Assembly: GCF_900411315.1 (NCBI RefSeq)
Contig: NZ_LS990887.1
Location: 551,087 to 615,086 of the forward strand
Direction of reading: 5' to 3'
DNA: 64,000 nt
From: Corynebacterium senegalense
GTDB taxonomy: Bacteria; Actinomycetota; Actinomycetes; Mycobacteriales; Mycobacteriaceae
Under the pieces are notes generated by a model that saw only the letters and a program-made list of their open reading frames with translations, was not told the DNA's origin and made no database searches. Below, piece after piece: positions 44,779 through 53,765 of the stretch; positions within the stretch are counted from its first letter, which is position 1; the number at the start of each line of letters is the position of its first letter. The translations under genes were made by a program, and so were the position numbers.

Positions 44779-45786
44779 CTAGGCGCGTCCTCCAATCACG
44801 AATGCTGCGGCCACGGCGCCGACCATCCCGGCGGCGGCGACGACGGCGCGCTTAGCCATGTCCGGCAGGTTGGCCGTGGGGACCTCGGGGTCGGGTGGGA
44901 GCCCGTAGACCTCGGGGGCGTCGAGAAGCAGGAAAATGGAGCCCGTGCCGCCGACGCCGTCGTCGGGGTTGGCGCCGTAGAGGCGGGCCTCCGTCATGCC
45001 CTGGGCGTGGAGCTCGGCAACGCGCTGCTTCGCCGTTTCGAGCATCTCGGCGTGCGTGCCGTACTTGATCGACTGCGTCGGGCAGGTCTTCGCGCACGCG
45101 GGGCCCTCGCCGACGGCCTGGCGGTCGAAGCACATCGTGCACTTCTGCGCCACGCCGATGTTCTTGATCGGCGCCTTTTCGCCGGGGGTGAAGTCCTGCC
45201 CGGCGCGCGCGTTGCGCTTCTCGACGCCCCCGTCCGAGCGCCGCTCAATCACCCCGAACGGGCAGCCGGCAACGCAGGTGCCGCAGCCGTTGCACACGTC
45301 GTCCTGGACGACGACGGTGCCGTGCTCGGTGCGGAACAGCGCGCCGGTCGGGCAGACGTCGAGGCAGCCCGCGTTGGTGCAGTGCTTGCACACGTCGGAG
45401 GACATGAGCCAGCGGAAGTCGGGCGTGTCCGGCGGGGTGATGGACTCGGGCGTCGGCACGGCCTCGCGCACCTCGGCCGGGCCCATCCCGGGCATGCCGA
45501 GGGAGATCAGCTTCGCGCCCTCCTGCCGGGCGCGCTCGATGCGCTCCCCGGACTGCTCGACAAAGGCGACGTGGCGCCACGTGTCCGCGCCGAGGGAGCC
45601 GGTGTTGTCGTAGGAATTGCCGGACAGAGCGTAGCCGTCGTCCGGGTTGCGGTTCCACTCCTTGCAGGCCACCTCGCAGGCCTTGCAGCCGATGCAGATG
45701 GATGTGTCGGTGAAAAACGACATGCGCTCGGCCGGGTCGTAGCCGACGTGCGACGGCGACTCCGTCACGGCGTTCTTCGTCTGCAT
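44779..45786 (-). CDS. fdhB: Formate dehydrogenase iron-sulphur subunit (beta)
   Basis: A 335-residue ferredoxin-like electron-transfer subunit with four [4Fe-4S] sites. The cysteine clusters are CIGCKACEVACKEW, CKHCTNAGCLDVCPTGA, CNGCGTCVAGCPFGVI, and CTMCFDR with CAKTCPTQSI. A single hydrophobic C-terminal segment (AVVAAAGMVGAVAAAFVIGG) anchors it to the membrane. It begins next to the fdhA stop and ends next to the nrfD start. It carries electrons from the molybdopterin subunit to NrfD. Confidence 0.94.
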   Translation of the reverse strand: MQTKNAVTESPSHVGYDPAERMSFFTDTSICIGCKACEVACKEWNRNPDDGYALSGNSYDNTGSLGADTWRHVAFVEQSGERIERARQEGAKLISLGMPGMGPAEVREAVPTPESITPPDTPDFRWLMSSDVCKHCTNAGCLDVCPTGALFRTEHGTVVVQDDVCNGCGTCVAGCPFGVIERRSDGGVEKRNARAGQDFTPGEKAPIKNIGVAQKCTMCFDRQAVGEGPACAKTCPTQSIKYGTHAEMLETAKQRVAELHAQGMTEARLYGANPDDGVGGTGSIFLLLDAPEVYGLPPDPEVPTANLPDMAKRAVVAAAGMVGAVAAAFVIGGRA

Positions 45787-48700
45787 TTAGCCCTCCTTCT
45801 CCGCCATGTTGCGCTTGGTCGAGTCCTTCGCGGCGGCGCCCGAGTCGCCCAGCTGGGCGTCGACGACGCGCTTCTCGGTGGCGTCGATAAGCATCGTGCC
45901 CGTGTCCTCGGTCAGGCCGGCGCGGCGCTGGTACTCGCGCACCAGCTCGTCGCGCGCGGAGCCCCGCGGGCGGCGGCCCGGCCGGATGTCCACGGCGGAG
46001 ACTTTCGACGCCTGAATGTTGACGTTCGGGTCCAGCATGATGCCCAGCAGGTCGTTCGGGCTGTCACCGCTGACCTCGGCGTAGTTGCCCTTGCCGTAGT
46101 GGAAGGGCATGCCGATCTGCTGGAACTCCTGGCCGTCGACGATGAGCGTCTTGACGCGCTCTGTCACCAGCACTCGGGCCTCGATGGCGCTGCGCGGCGA
46201 GATGATCGTCGCCCACCCGCCGTTTTCCAGGCCCAGCTCGGCAGCCAGCTTGTGCGAGACCTCGCAGAACAGCTCCGGCTGCAGCTCCGCGAGGAACGGC
46301 AGCGTGCGAGTCATCGCGCCGGAGGTGTACATCTCGGTCAGGCGGTAGGTGTTGAGCATGTACGGGTACACGCCCACGCCCTTCTCGCCGTGGTTCGGGG
46401 CCGAGAGGTTGTTCGGCCCCTTCATCACGATGCGCGAGGGCGACTGCTGCTGCTCGTAGAGCGGGTTCGGGAAGGGCGACTCCTGCGGCTCGTAGTGCGT
46501 CGGCATCGGGCCGTCGACCATGCCGCGCGGGGCGAAGAGCCAGGCCTTGCCGTCGGACTGCATGATGAACGCGTCGTCGCCCGCGAGCGCCGCCGGGCCC
46601 ACCGCGTCGCGCGGCGGCGTGAAGCCGGGCTCGCGGTCGGCCGGGAAGTCCACGACGTCGTCGGAGACCCACTTGTGCTGCTCCGCGTCCCACCAGACGA
46701 GCTTCTTGCGCTCCGACCACGGCCTGCCCTTCGTGTCCGCGGAGGCGCGGTTGTACAGAACGCGGCGGTTCGCCGGCCAGGCAAAGCCCCAGTCCAGCGC
46801 CATCGCGTTCTGCTGCTGGCCCGGCCGCTTGTTCGCGGAGCGGTTCACGCCACCCGCGAAAACACCCGAGTAGATCCAGCAGCCGCTGGCGGTGGTGCCG
46901 TCGGCCCTGAGGTCGCGGAAGCCGTCGAGAAGCTCGCCCTTGCGCGGGCCGTCGAGGTAGTAGCCGTTGATCTCGCGCAGGACCGACTCGGGGTCGATCT
47001 CGCCCCCGGCGTCGACCTCGTAGTCCCAGGTGATCGCCTTCAGCGGCAGGTCGCGCGGGTCGGTCGAGTTCTTCACCCGGTCCTTGATGCGCAGGCCGAG
47101 CTCGTAGAAGAACTGGAGGTCCGAGTCGGCGTCGCCGGGCGGGTTCTTCGCCTTGAAGCGCCACTGGAGGATGCGGGAGGTCTGGGTGAACGTGCCCGCC
47201 TTCTCCACGTGGTTCGCCGCAGGGAAGAGGAAGACCTCGGTGTCGATCTCCTCGGTGACCAGGTCGCCGGAGGCCACCTCGGGCGAGTCCTTCCAGAACG
47301 TCGCCGTCTCGATCGCCTGGAAGTCGCGCACCACGAGCCACTTCAGCTTGGACAGGCCCATGCGCTGCATGCGCCCGTTGGACTGGGCCACGGCGGGGTT
47401 CTGGCCGAAGACGAAGTAGCCGTCCACGCCGCCGGCGTTCATCAGCTGGAGCGTGTGGTACGTCGAGTGCGCGCCGGTCAGGCGTGGCATGAGGTCCATG
47501 CCCCAGTTGTTCTCGGCGGTGGCGTTCTCGCCCCAGTAGGTCTTCATCAGGCTCACCGCGTAGGCGTCGCCGAGCTGCCAGAAGCCCTTCTGGTCCGCCT
47601 TGCCGGTGGCGTCGCGGTACTGCTCCCACGTCTGCATCTCCACCTGCGGCATGGGCAGGTAGCCGGGCAGGATGTGGAACAGCGTGGGCACGTCCGTTGA
47701 GCCCTGGATGGAGGCGTGGCCTCGCAGCGCCATGATGCCCGAGCCGGGGCGGCCGACGTTGCCCATGAGCAGCTGCAGGATCGCGCAGGTGCGGATGAAC
47801 TGGGCGCCGAGGGTGTGCTGGGTCCAGCCGAGGGCGTAGGCGAAGCACGTGGTCCGCTCGCGCCCGGAGTTCTGCACGATCGAGTCGGCCAGGTAGTCGA
47901 AGTCGGCGCGCGAGATGCCGCAGGCCTCCTCGACCACCTCGGGCGTGTAGCGCGAGTAGTGGCGCTTGAGAATCTGCAGTACGCAGTTCGGGTCCGTGAG
48001 GGTCTCGTCCTTGCGCACGTTCCAGCTCGCCTGGGCGTCTTCCTCCATCGCGTACTGCCACGAGGCGTTGTCGTACTTGCCCGTCTCCGGGTCGTAGCCG
48101 GAGAAGATGCCGCCGAGGTCCTCCGTGTCGCGGAAATCCTCGCTGATGATCGTCGACGCGTTGGTGAAGGCGCGAACGTACTCCTCGAAGTACAGCTCGT
48201 TGCTCAGCACGTGGTTGATCAGCGCGCCGAGCAGTATGATGTCCGAGCCGCCGCGGATGGGCACGTGTTTGTGCGCCACGGCGGAGGTGCGGGTGAAGCG
48301 TGGGTCAACGTGGATGATGCGCGCGCCGCGCGCTTTGGCCTCCATGACCCACTGGAAGCCCACCGGGTGCGCCTCCGCCATGTTCGAGCCCTGGATGACG
48401 ATGCAGTCCGCATTCGCCATGTCCTGCAGCGGCTGGGTTGCGCCGCCGCGTCCAAACGAGGATCCCAAACTGGGAACCGTGGACGAGTGTCATATGCGGG
48501 CCTGGTTCTCGAGCTGAATCGCGCCAGCGGCGGTGAACAGCTTCTTGATCAGGTAGTTTTCCTCGTTGTCCATCGCCGCGCCGCCGAGGCCGGCGATGCC
48601 CATGGTGCGGCGCACCGGGCGGCCCTGATCGTCGGTGTCCTGCCAGCCGTTGCGGCGCGCCTCCATGAAGCGGTCGGCCACCATGTCCAGCGCCCTGTCG

Positions 48701-49056
48701 CGGTCGAGCCGCTGCCACTCGGTCGAACGCGGCGCGCGGTAGAGGATCTCGGTCACGCGGTTGGTCGCGTTGACCAGCTGCTCGGACGCGGCACCCTTCG
48801 GGCAGAGGCGCCCGCGGGAGTGCGGGGAGTCGGGGTCGCCCTCGATCTGGATGACCCGGTCGTCCTTGACGTACACGTTTTGCCCGCAGCCGACGGCACA
48901 GTAGGGGCAGACGCTCTTGACCACGCGGTCCGCCTCCACGATGCGCCCCTGCATGGTCGCGCTCTTGCGGGATTCGGTGCTGCGCCCGCGCGCGAAGGCG
49001 TCGCCGTCGCGCAGCTGGCGCACCACCGGCCAGTTCAGGGGGCTTATCCGAGACAT
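45787..49056 (-). CDS. fdhA: Selenocysteine-containing formate dehydrogenase alpha subunit
   Basis: Molybdopterin enzyme oxidising formate to CO2, 1089 residues if the UGA at 48490-48492 is read as Sec189. Cysteines 50, 53, 57 and 85 bind the [4Fe-4S] cluster (CPYCAVGC, GRLCPKG). The Sec context is N-Q-A-R-I-U-H-S, with the following active-site His, as in FdhN/FdhF; the reading frame then continues FGRGGATQPLQDMANADCIV to the end. No twin-arginine signal is seen, so it probably stays cytoplasmic. ATG 49056 has a TAGGGT box 7 nt upstream. Genes for fdhB and nrfD follow without gaps. Confidence 0.95.
48449..48485 (-). promoter_or_regulatory. SECIS-like hairpin for Sec insertion in fdhA
   Basis: Directly after the UGA, an outer stem CGTCCA/TGGACG encloses GG-T-TCCCA-GTT-TGGGA-T-CC. 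Counting the U of UGA as 1, U17 (unpaired), G23 and U24 (loop) fall at the positions contacted by SelB in E. coli fdhF. Confidence 0.85.
48490..48492 (-). other. Selenocysteine codon UGA of fdhA
   Basis: In-frame TGA on the minus strand between the codons for Ile188 and His190. Translation resumes with formate dehydrogenase sequence on the other side, and the cognate tRNA-Sec, SelA, SelB and SelD genes lie about 6 kb away. Confidence 0.93.
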
Positions 49057-49063
49057 AGCTCTC

Positions 49064-49069
49064 ACCCTA
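49064..49069 (-). promoter_or_regulatory. -10 box TAGGGT of fdhA
   Basis: TAGGGT on the minus strand, 7 nt before ATG 49056: a leaderless arrangement for the fdh operon. Confidence 0.55.
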
Positions 49070-49094
49070 TCCCATCGCCCGGCGCCCCGCGCGA

Positions 49095-49120
49095 AGGGCA
49101 GTGTCCAAGGGCAGTGCCCA
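49095..49120. repeat. Tandem 13-bp repeat, candidate operator between fdhA and a divergent gene
   Basis: AGGGCAGTGTCCA (49095-49107) is followed at once by AGGGCAGTGCCCA (49108-49120), one mismatch. The second copy contains the palindrome GGGCA-G-TGCCC. The pair lies just upstream of the expected -35 of fdhA and over the expected -35 of the divergent gene. Confidence 0.6.
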
Positions 49121-49130
49121 AAGCGCTGCC

Positions 49131-49136
49131 TACAAT
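49131..49136 (+). promoter_or_regulatory. -10 box TACAAT of the divergent hypothetical gene
   Basis: TACAAT lies 42 nt before ATG 49179. Transcription near 49143 would give a short leader with a GAAGGAG ribosome binding site. Confidence 0.5.
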
Positions 49137-49178
49137 GGCGTGGGTACCCGTCCGCAGCAGCCGAAGGAGCGCGACCGA

Positions 49179-50165
49179 ATGAGCCCGGAGCACTACCCCC
49201 TCTCTCCCTCCGCGTGGGGGGCGGCGGAAGAGGTGCCGGTGCGCAAGGTGGTGCAGGGGCTGCTGTACTCGGACTTCTCCTCGGGCGTGGGCACCAGCTA
49301 CGTCCGGGTGACGCTGGTCCCCGACCCCCTGAGCGGCACATGGCGGGTGCGCTCCGAGGGCGGGGTGATCGGCGAGGTCTCGGCCGCCGACAGGCGCCGC
49401 TTCCCCGACATCCAGCGCATCCACGCCGCCGGCCTCGCGCCGACCACGCTCGCCGGGGTCCGGCTCGACGATGCCAGCGGGCTTTTCGACGCCACAGTCT
49501 TCCTTCCCCCCGCCTCCCTCGCCGTTCCCCACAACGGCGCGGCCCCCGGCTCGCAGGTACTGCCCGCCGGGGACATGTACGCGGTGGACACCTCCACCGG
49601 CGAGTTCACCGCCGCGCAGCTCGCGGAGCGCTCCCCCGGCCAGTGGATCGTCGGACTCCAGGTGCTGGGCGAGGCGGTCGTCGTCACGCTCGAGGGCCGC
49701 GTCCTCGGCAGCCTCCCCTCCGACGGCGGCGCCGAGGTCCGCCCCTTCCTCGAGCCCCTGCTTGACGACGCCCCCGGCACCGCCCTGTCCGCCCGCGCCC
49801 ACTTCCTCGCCGGCATGGTCGGGCTCGACCTCGCCGCGCCGGACTCGCCGTGCTCCCCCGCCGCCGCGCTCCCGCCGCTCGCCGCCGAGCCCCCGGCTGA
49901 GCAGGAGGGCGCGGCCGTCACCGAGTTCCCCGACGGGACGTGGGCCGTCACCGTCAGCCGCGAGGACGCCGTTGCCGCCGAGGACATCCTCTCCCCCTCC
50001 GACGGAGCCCGTCCGGTCGCCCTGCGCGCGCCGAGCGTCGATTTCACGCCCACCCGCTCGTGGAGCATCTCGGCGGGCAACTACCTCACGGAGGTGGAGA
50101 AGGTGCGCCTGCGGCGCCAGGCGGACCGCCGCACCCCCGGGGCGCGGCACAGGCTGGCAGATTAG
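49179..50165 (+). CDS. Hypothetical protein divergent from fdhA
   Basis: A 328-residue soluble protein of no family I recognise. It has no signal peptide or membrane helix. The N-terminal half contains strand-rich segments (VRKVVQGLLYSDFSSGVGTS, FDATVFLPPASLAVP) and repeated G-x-V-I-G-E-V and G-R-V-L-G-S-L motifs, suggesting two related beta domains separated by a Pro/Ala-rich linker, and the C-terminus is basic. ATG 49179 has GAAGGAG 9 nt upstream. It shares a short promoter region with the selenoprotein operon but nothing else ties it to formate metabolism. Confidence 0.75.
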   Translation: MSPEHYPLSPSAWGAAEEVPVRKVVQGLLYSDFSSGVGTSYVRVTLVPDPLSGTWRVRSEGGVIGEVSAADRRRFPDIQRIHAAGLAPTTLAGVRLDDASGLFDATVFLPPASLAVPHNGAAPGSQVLPAGDMYAVDTSTGEFTAAQLAERSPGQWIVGLQVLGEAVVVTLEGRVLGSLPSDGGAEVRPFLEPLLDDAPGTALSARAHFLAGMVGLDLAAPDSPCSPAAALPPLAAEPPAEQEGAAVTEFPDGTWAVTVSREDAVAAEDILSPSDGARPVALRAPSVDFTPTRSWSISAGNYLTEVEKVRLRRQADRRTPGARHRLAD

Positions 50166-50252
50166 GGCACCTGCCGCCCGGGCCCCACTGCCATAGCCAC
50201 GGTGTTTGTTGCCCGCCCGTTTCCCCGCCCGAACCCCGAAGTGAGATCCGCC

Positions 50253-51566
50253 ATGCGCTTTTCCTCCCGCGCCGCCGCCCTGCTCCTCGCCGGTGTGCTC
50301 CCCCTCCAGATGGCCGCCGCCCCGCATGCCGCGGCGCAGAGCTCGCTGTCCCCGGCATCGCCCAACACCTCCTCCGCCCTCGGCAGCTCCGGGCGGGTGA
50401 ACAACTCGGACCCCTCGCCCATCAAGAAGATCCCCGGCACGCCCATCGAGATGCCCGGCGGCATCGTCGTCCAGATCATGGGTGACCTGCTCGGCCGCGG
50501 GCTGTCCGACAACGTCGGCTTCCGCTCCGGCGATCTCGGCATGATGACGCCCGTGGGCAACGGCGACGAGTTCGCCATCGTCTTCGGCGATTCCTTCCGC
50601 GGCGACACCCTCGGCGCCGGCGAGTGGATGAGCCCCGTCGGCGTGGTGGCCCGCATGGTCGACGGCGTCATCGAGATCGTCCGCCCGCTCAACGCAGGCG
50701 ACCGGGTCAACTCCCTGATCAAGTACTTCCGCGCCGAGGGCGACAACCTCACCCTCATCCCCTCCGACATCATCAACATCGACGGCACCATCTACATGCA
50801 GGGCATGTGGAACCACGGCATCGGCAACGTCGACTACACGCAGATCTGGAAGTCCACCGACAACGGCGCCACCTGGCGGTCCGTGGGCACGACCAGCAAC
50901 AACTACATGAGCGGGATGGGCGACCTCATCTCCTGGGAGCGCGGCGCGGACGGCTACATCTACGTCGTCTCCTCCAGCTTCAAGCGCGACCACCCCGTCT
51001 ACCTCTCCCGCTTCCGCCCCGAGCAGATCGGTGACCGCACCACCTGGCAGATCTTCGACCCCGCCACCGGGGCGTGGTCCTCCACCGGCAAGCCGATCCT
51101 GTCCACCGGCGTCCAGGCCGGCGAGATGAACCTGCGCTACATCGACGGGCACTGGGTGTTGGTCATGTTCAACGAGGAGACGCTGCAGATCGAGGTGCGC
51201 GCCTCCCGGGAGATCGCGCGCGACTGGAACGAGGTGCCGGTGGCGGTCGTCGCAAAGCACGGCTCGTGGAAGAACCCCCAGACCCCGGACAACTTCTCCC
51301 AGCCCTACGGCGGGTACATCGTCCCCGGCTCGACGCTAGCGAACATGGACATCGTCGTGTCGCAGTGGAACACCTCGACCAACAGCCGCTACAACTCGAC
51401 GCAGTTCAACGTCAAGGGCCTCGACGCGTTCTTCGGCGTCACCCCGGCCGAGCGCCCGGCTCTCGACGTCACCGAAACGCCGGCCACCGTCACCGAGGAC
51501 CAGGTCCTCGAGGACAAGCTGGTGGAGAAGGCCCCGGACAACGTCGTGGTGCCGGTCGCAGAGTAG
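50253..51566 (+). CDS. Secreted DUF4185 domain protein
   Basis: A 437-residue exported protein. The signal peptide is MRFSSRAAALLLAGVLPLQM with likely cleavage at A-H-A-A-A-Q. The body matches DUF4185, a five-bladed-propeller-like domain related to glycosidases: FAIVFGDSFRGDTLGAGEW, SDIINIDGTIYMQGMWNHG and KSTDNGATWRSVG carry Asp-box-like turns. The ligand is unknown; a carbohydrate is likely. ATG 50253 is chosen for the signal peptide. A terminator follows the gene. Confidence 0.82.
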   Translation: MRFSSRAAALLLAGVLPLQMAAAPHAAAQSSLSPASPNTSSALGSSGRVNNSDPSPIKKIPGTPIEMPGGIVVQIMGDLLGRGLSDNVGFRSGDLGMMTPVGNGDEFAIVFGDSFRGDTLGAGEWMSPVGVVARMVDGVIEIVRPLNAGDRVNSLIKYFRAEGDNLTLIPSDIINIDGTIYMQGMWNHGIGNVDYTQIWKSTDNGATWRSVGTTSNNYMSGMGDLISWERGADGYIYVVSSSFKRDHPVYLSRFRPEQIGDRTTWQIFDPATGAWSSTGKPILSTGVQAGEMNLRYIDGHWVLVMFNEETLQIEVRASREIARDWNEVPVAVVAKHGSWKNPQTPDNFSQPYGGYIVPGSTLANMDIVVSQWNTSTNSRYNSTQFNVKGLDAFFGVTPAERPALDVTETPATVTEDQVLEDKLVEKAPDNVVVPVAE

Positions 51567-51592
51567 CCTCCAAGCCTTTACCCATTGTTCAA

Positions 51593-51618
51593 TCAGGTGG
51601 CACGCCCGCGCCACCTGA
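51593..51618 (+). terminator. Terminator-like hairpin after the DUF4185 gene
   Basis: A 9-bp perfect stem (TCAGGTGGC with GCCACCTGA, 8-nt loop) 27 bp after the stop. It is followed by a C/T-rich stretch, not a pure T-run. Confidence 0.65.
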
Positions 51619-51686
51619 ACCCCTTACCCTTTCGGCCGCACCTTCTCAGCGTGTTTCCCCCCGTGCCCCCGAAAGGACAGACCGCC

Positions 51687-53699
51687 ATGCGCTTCCGCGC
51701 CCTCTCCCGCGCTGCCGTAGCCACCGCCTCCGTCAGCGCCCTCGCGCTCTCCGGGCTCCCCGTCGCCTACACCCAGGAGGCGGCCCCGGCCCGCTTCACC
51801 GTCGCGAACATCACCGACTTCCACGGCCGCTGGGCCTTCGACAGCAAGGGGAAGATCCCCGGCGCACTCAGCCTGAAGTGCGAGCTGGACAAGGCCGAGG
51901 AGGCGGCGGGCGCCGACTCCTTCGCCTTCACCTCCTCCGGCGACAACATCGGCGCCTCCCCCTTCGCCTCCATGGTGCTCGACGACGAGCCGACCATCGG
52001 CGTGCTCAACCAGATGGGGCTGGACGTCTCCGCCGTGGGCAACCACGAGTTCGACAAAGGCGCCGCGGACCTGGTGAACCGCGTCGTCCCCGAGGCCGAG
52101 TGGACCTACCTGGCGGCCGGGGCGGAGGGCATCGACGACAGCATCCGCCCGTACGTGATCAAGGAGCTCGGCGGCGCGAAGGTCGCGTTCATCGGCTCCG
52201 TCACCAAGGACATGCCCTCCCTCGTTTCCCCCGCTGGCATCGAGGGCATCACCTGGAACGACCCGGTCGAGTCGATCAACAAGGTCGCCGACGAGCTGAC
52301 GGAATCGGGCGAGGCCGACGTCGTCGTCGCCCTGCCGCACGAGGGCAACATCGACGCCTCCGCCTGGTCGGACAACGTCGACGTCGTCTTCATGGGCCAT
52401 ACCCACCAGTTCGTCGAGCCAGCCGACACGCACCCGCTCGTCCTCCAGGCGGGCTCCTACTCCAAGGGCCTGGCCACCGTCTCCCTCACCTACGACAAGG
52501 CGACGGACAAGGTCACCGCCGACAGCGTCTCGCTGAAGCGGGAGGGCGACCTCATGGCCTGCGACACCCAGGACAACCTCGCGGCGCGCTACCCGGAGAT
52601 CCACGCCACCATCACCCAGGCTCAGGCCGCCGCCGAGGAGCAGGGCGCGCAGCAGATCGGCAAGCTCGACCGCTCCCTCTACCGCGGCGCCAACGCGGAC
52701 GAGACGTCCGGCAGCAACCGCGGCGTCGAGTCCCAGCTGAACAACCTGCTCGCCGACGTGGCCAAGTGGGGCGTGTCCAAGAACTCCTCCGTCGCCCCCG
52801 AGATCGGCGTGATGAACGCCGGCGGCGTGCGCGACGACCTCCTGGAGGGGCCCGTCACCTACGCGGAGGCTTTCTCCGTCCAGCCCTTCGGCAACGAGCT
52901 GACCTACACCACCCTCAAGGGCTCCGACTTCAAGGAGGCCCTGGAGCAGCAGTGGAAGACCACCGGGGAGCGCCCCGTCCTCTCCCTCGGCGTGTCCGAC
53001 AACGTCTCCTACACCTACGACGAGACCCGCCCGCAGGGTGAGCGCATCACCTCCGTCCTCGTCGACGGCGAGCCCCTCGACCCCAACCGCGACTACGTCG
53101 TGGCGGGCTCCACCTTCCTCCTCACCGGCGGGGACGACTTCACCGCGCTAACGAAGGGCACCGACAACGCCAACCTCGGCTACCTCGACATCCAGGGCTG
53201 GACGGAGTACCTCAAGGCCTACCTCGGCGGCGACGACACTCTCGCGCCGCGCACCGGCCAGGCGGGCGTCGCCGTCCATGTCCAGGAGCCGCTCAAGGCG
53301 GGCGCGGAGGCCACCATCGACCTGAGCTCCCTGATCTACACCCAGGGCGAGACCGCGAAGACGGTCACCGTGACCCTCGGCGACGCCTCCGCCACCGCTG
53401 ACATCGACACCACGTACAACCCCGAGAACCTCGGCGAAGCCGGCAAGGCCACCGTCACCCTCACCGTGCCAGCCGGCCTGTCCGGCGAGCAGCCGCTGCG
53501 GGTGACCACCGACGCCGGCACCGACGTGTGGGTCCCCGTCACGGTCGAGGGCACCCCGGCCCAGCCCTCCGTCAGCTCCGCCAACCCGCTGCAGGCGGTC
53601 CTGCTCGCCGTCGCCGGCCTCATCGGCCTGGGCGGGCTCCTCGCCCTCGTCTTCCCGCACCAGGTGGACGCCCTCCTGGGCAAGTTCGCCCGGTTCTAG
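51687..53699 (+). CDS. Cell-surface 5'-nucleotidase/UshA-family metallophosphatase
   Basis: A 670-residue exported enzyme that hydrolyses nucleotides outside the membrane. After the signal peptide, the calcineurin-like domain has NITDFHGRW, SSGDNIGASPF, VGNHEFDKGA, ALPHEGNID and the H-x-H motif MGHTHQF. The C-terminal nucleotidase domain has GVMNAGGVRDDLLEG and TYAEAFSVQPFGNEL. It then has an Ig-like segment and a C-terminal membrane anchor (LQAVLLAVAGLIGLGGLLAL). ATG 51687 has GAAAGGACA upstream. It could scavenge phosphate or nucleosides. Confidence 0.92.
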   Translation: MRFRALSRAAVATASVSALALSGLPVAYTQEAAPARFTVANITDFHGRWAFDSKGKIPGALSLKCELDKAEEAAGADSFAFTSSGDNIGASPFASMVLDDEPTIGVLNQMGLDVSAVGNHEFDKGAADLVNRVVPEAEWTYLAAGAEGIDDSIRPYVIKELGGAKVAFIGSVTKDMPSLVSPAGIEGITWNDPVESINKVADELTESGEADVVVALPHEGNIDASAWSDNVDVVFMGHTHQFVEPADTHPLVLQAGSYSKGLATVSLTYDKATDKVTADSVSLKREGDLMACDTQDNLAARYPEIHATITQAQAAAEEQGAQQIGKLDRSLYRGANADETSGSNRGVESQLNNLLADVAKWGVSKNSSVAPEIGVMNAGGVRDDLLEGPVTYAEAFSVQPFGNELTYTTLKGSDFKEALEQQWKTTGERPVLSLGVSDNVSYTYDETRPQGERITSVLVDGEPLDPNRDYVVAGSTFLLTGGDDFTALTKGTDNANLGYLDIQGWTEYLKAYLGGDDTLAPRTGQAGVAVHVQEPLKAGAEATIDLSSLIYTQGETAKTVTVTLGDASATADIDTTYNPENLGEAGKATVTLTVPAGLSGEQPLRVTTDAGTDVWVPVTVEGTPAQPSVSSANPLQAVLLAVAGLIGLGGLLALVFPHQVDALLGKFARF

Positions 53700-53707
53700 G
53701 GCGACCC

Positions 53708-53746
53708 GGGGCCGGTGGCAAGGGGCTTCTCGACGCCACAGGCCCC
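53708..53746 (+). terminator. Hairpin after the nucleotidase gene
   Basis: GGGGCC-gg-TGGC pairs with GCCA-ca-GGCCCC around a 15-nt loop, 8 bp after the stop. It lacks a T-run and precedes the MFS promoter box. Confidence 0.5.
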
Positions 53747-53752
53747 GCCCTG

Positions 53753-53758
53753 TAAAGT
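53753..53758 (+). promoter_or_regulatory. -10 box TAAAGT of the MFS exporter
   Basis: TAAAGT, 7 nt before GTG 53766. It decides this start over an upstream ATG at 53715 that would span the hairpin. Confidence 0.55.
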
Positions 53759-53765
53759 CCAGCCG

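Noticed and set aside
48490..48492. In-frame UGA in fdhA as a nonsense mutation splitting the gene
   Set aside because: It sits at the catalytic Sec position, the frame continues with family sequence, a SECIS-like hairpin follows, and all Sec-insertion genes are nearby.
43477..49182. Very long open frames on the plus strand opposite the fdh operon
   Set aside because: Composition-driven shadows of fdhA, fdhB and nrfD, whose family motifs are clear on the minus strand.
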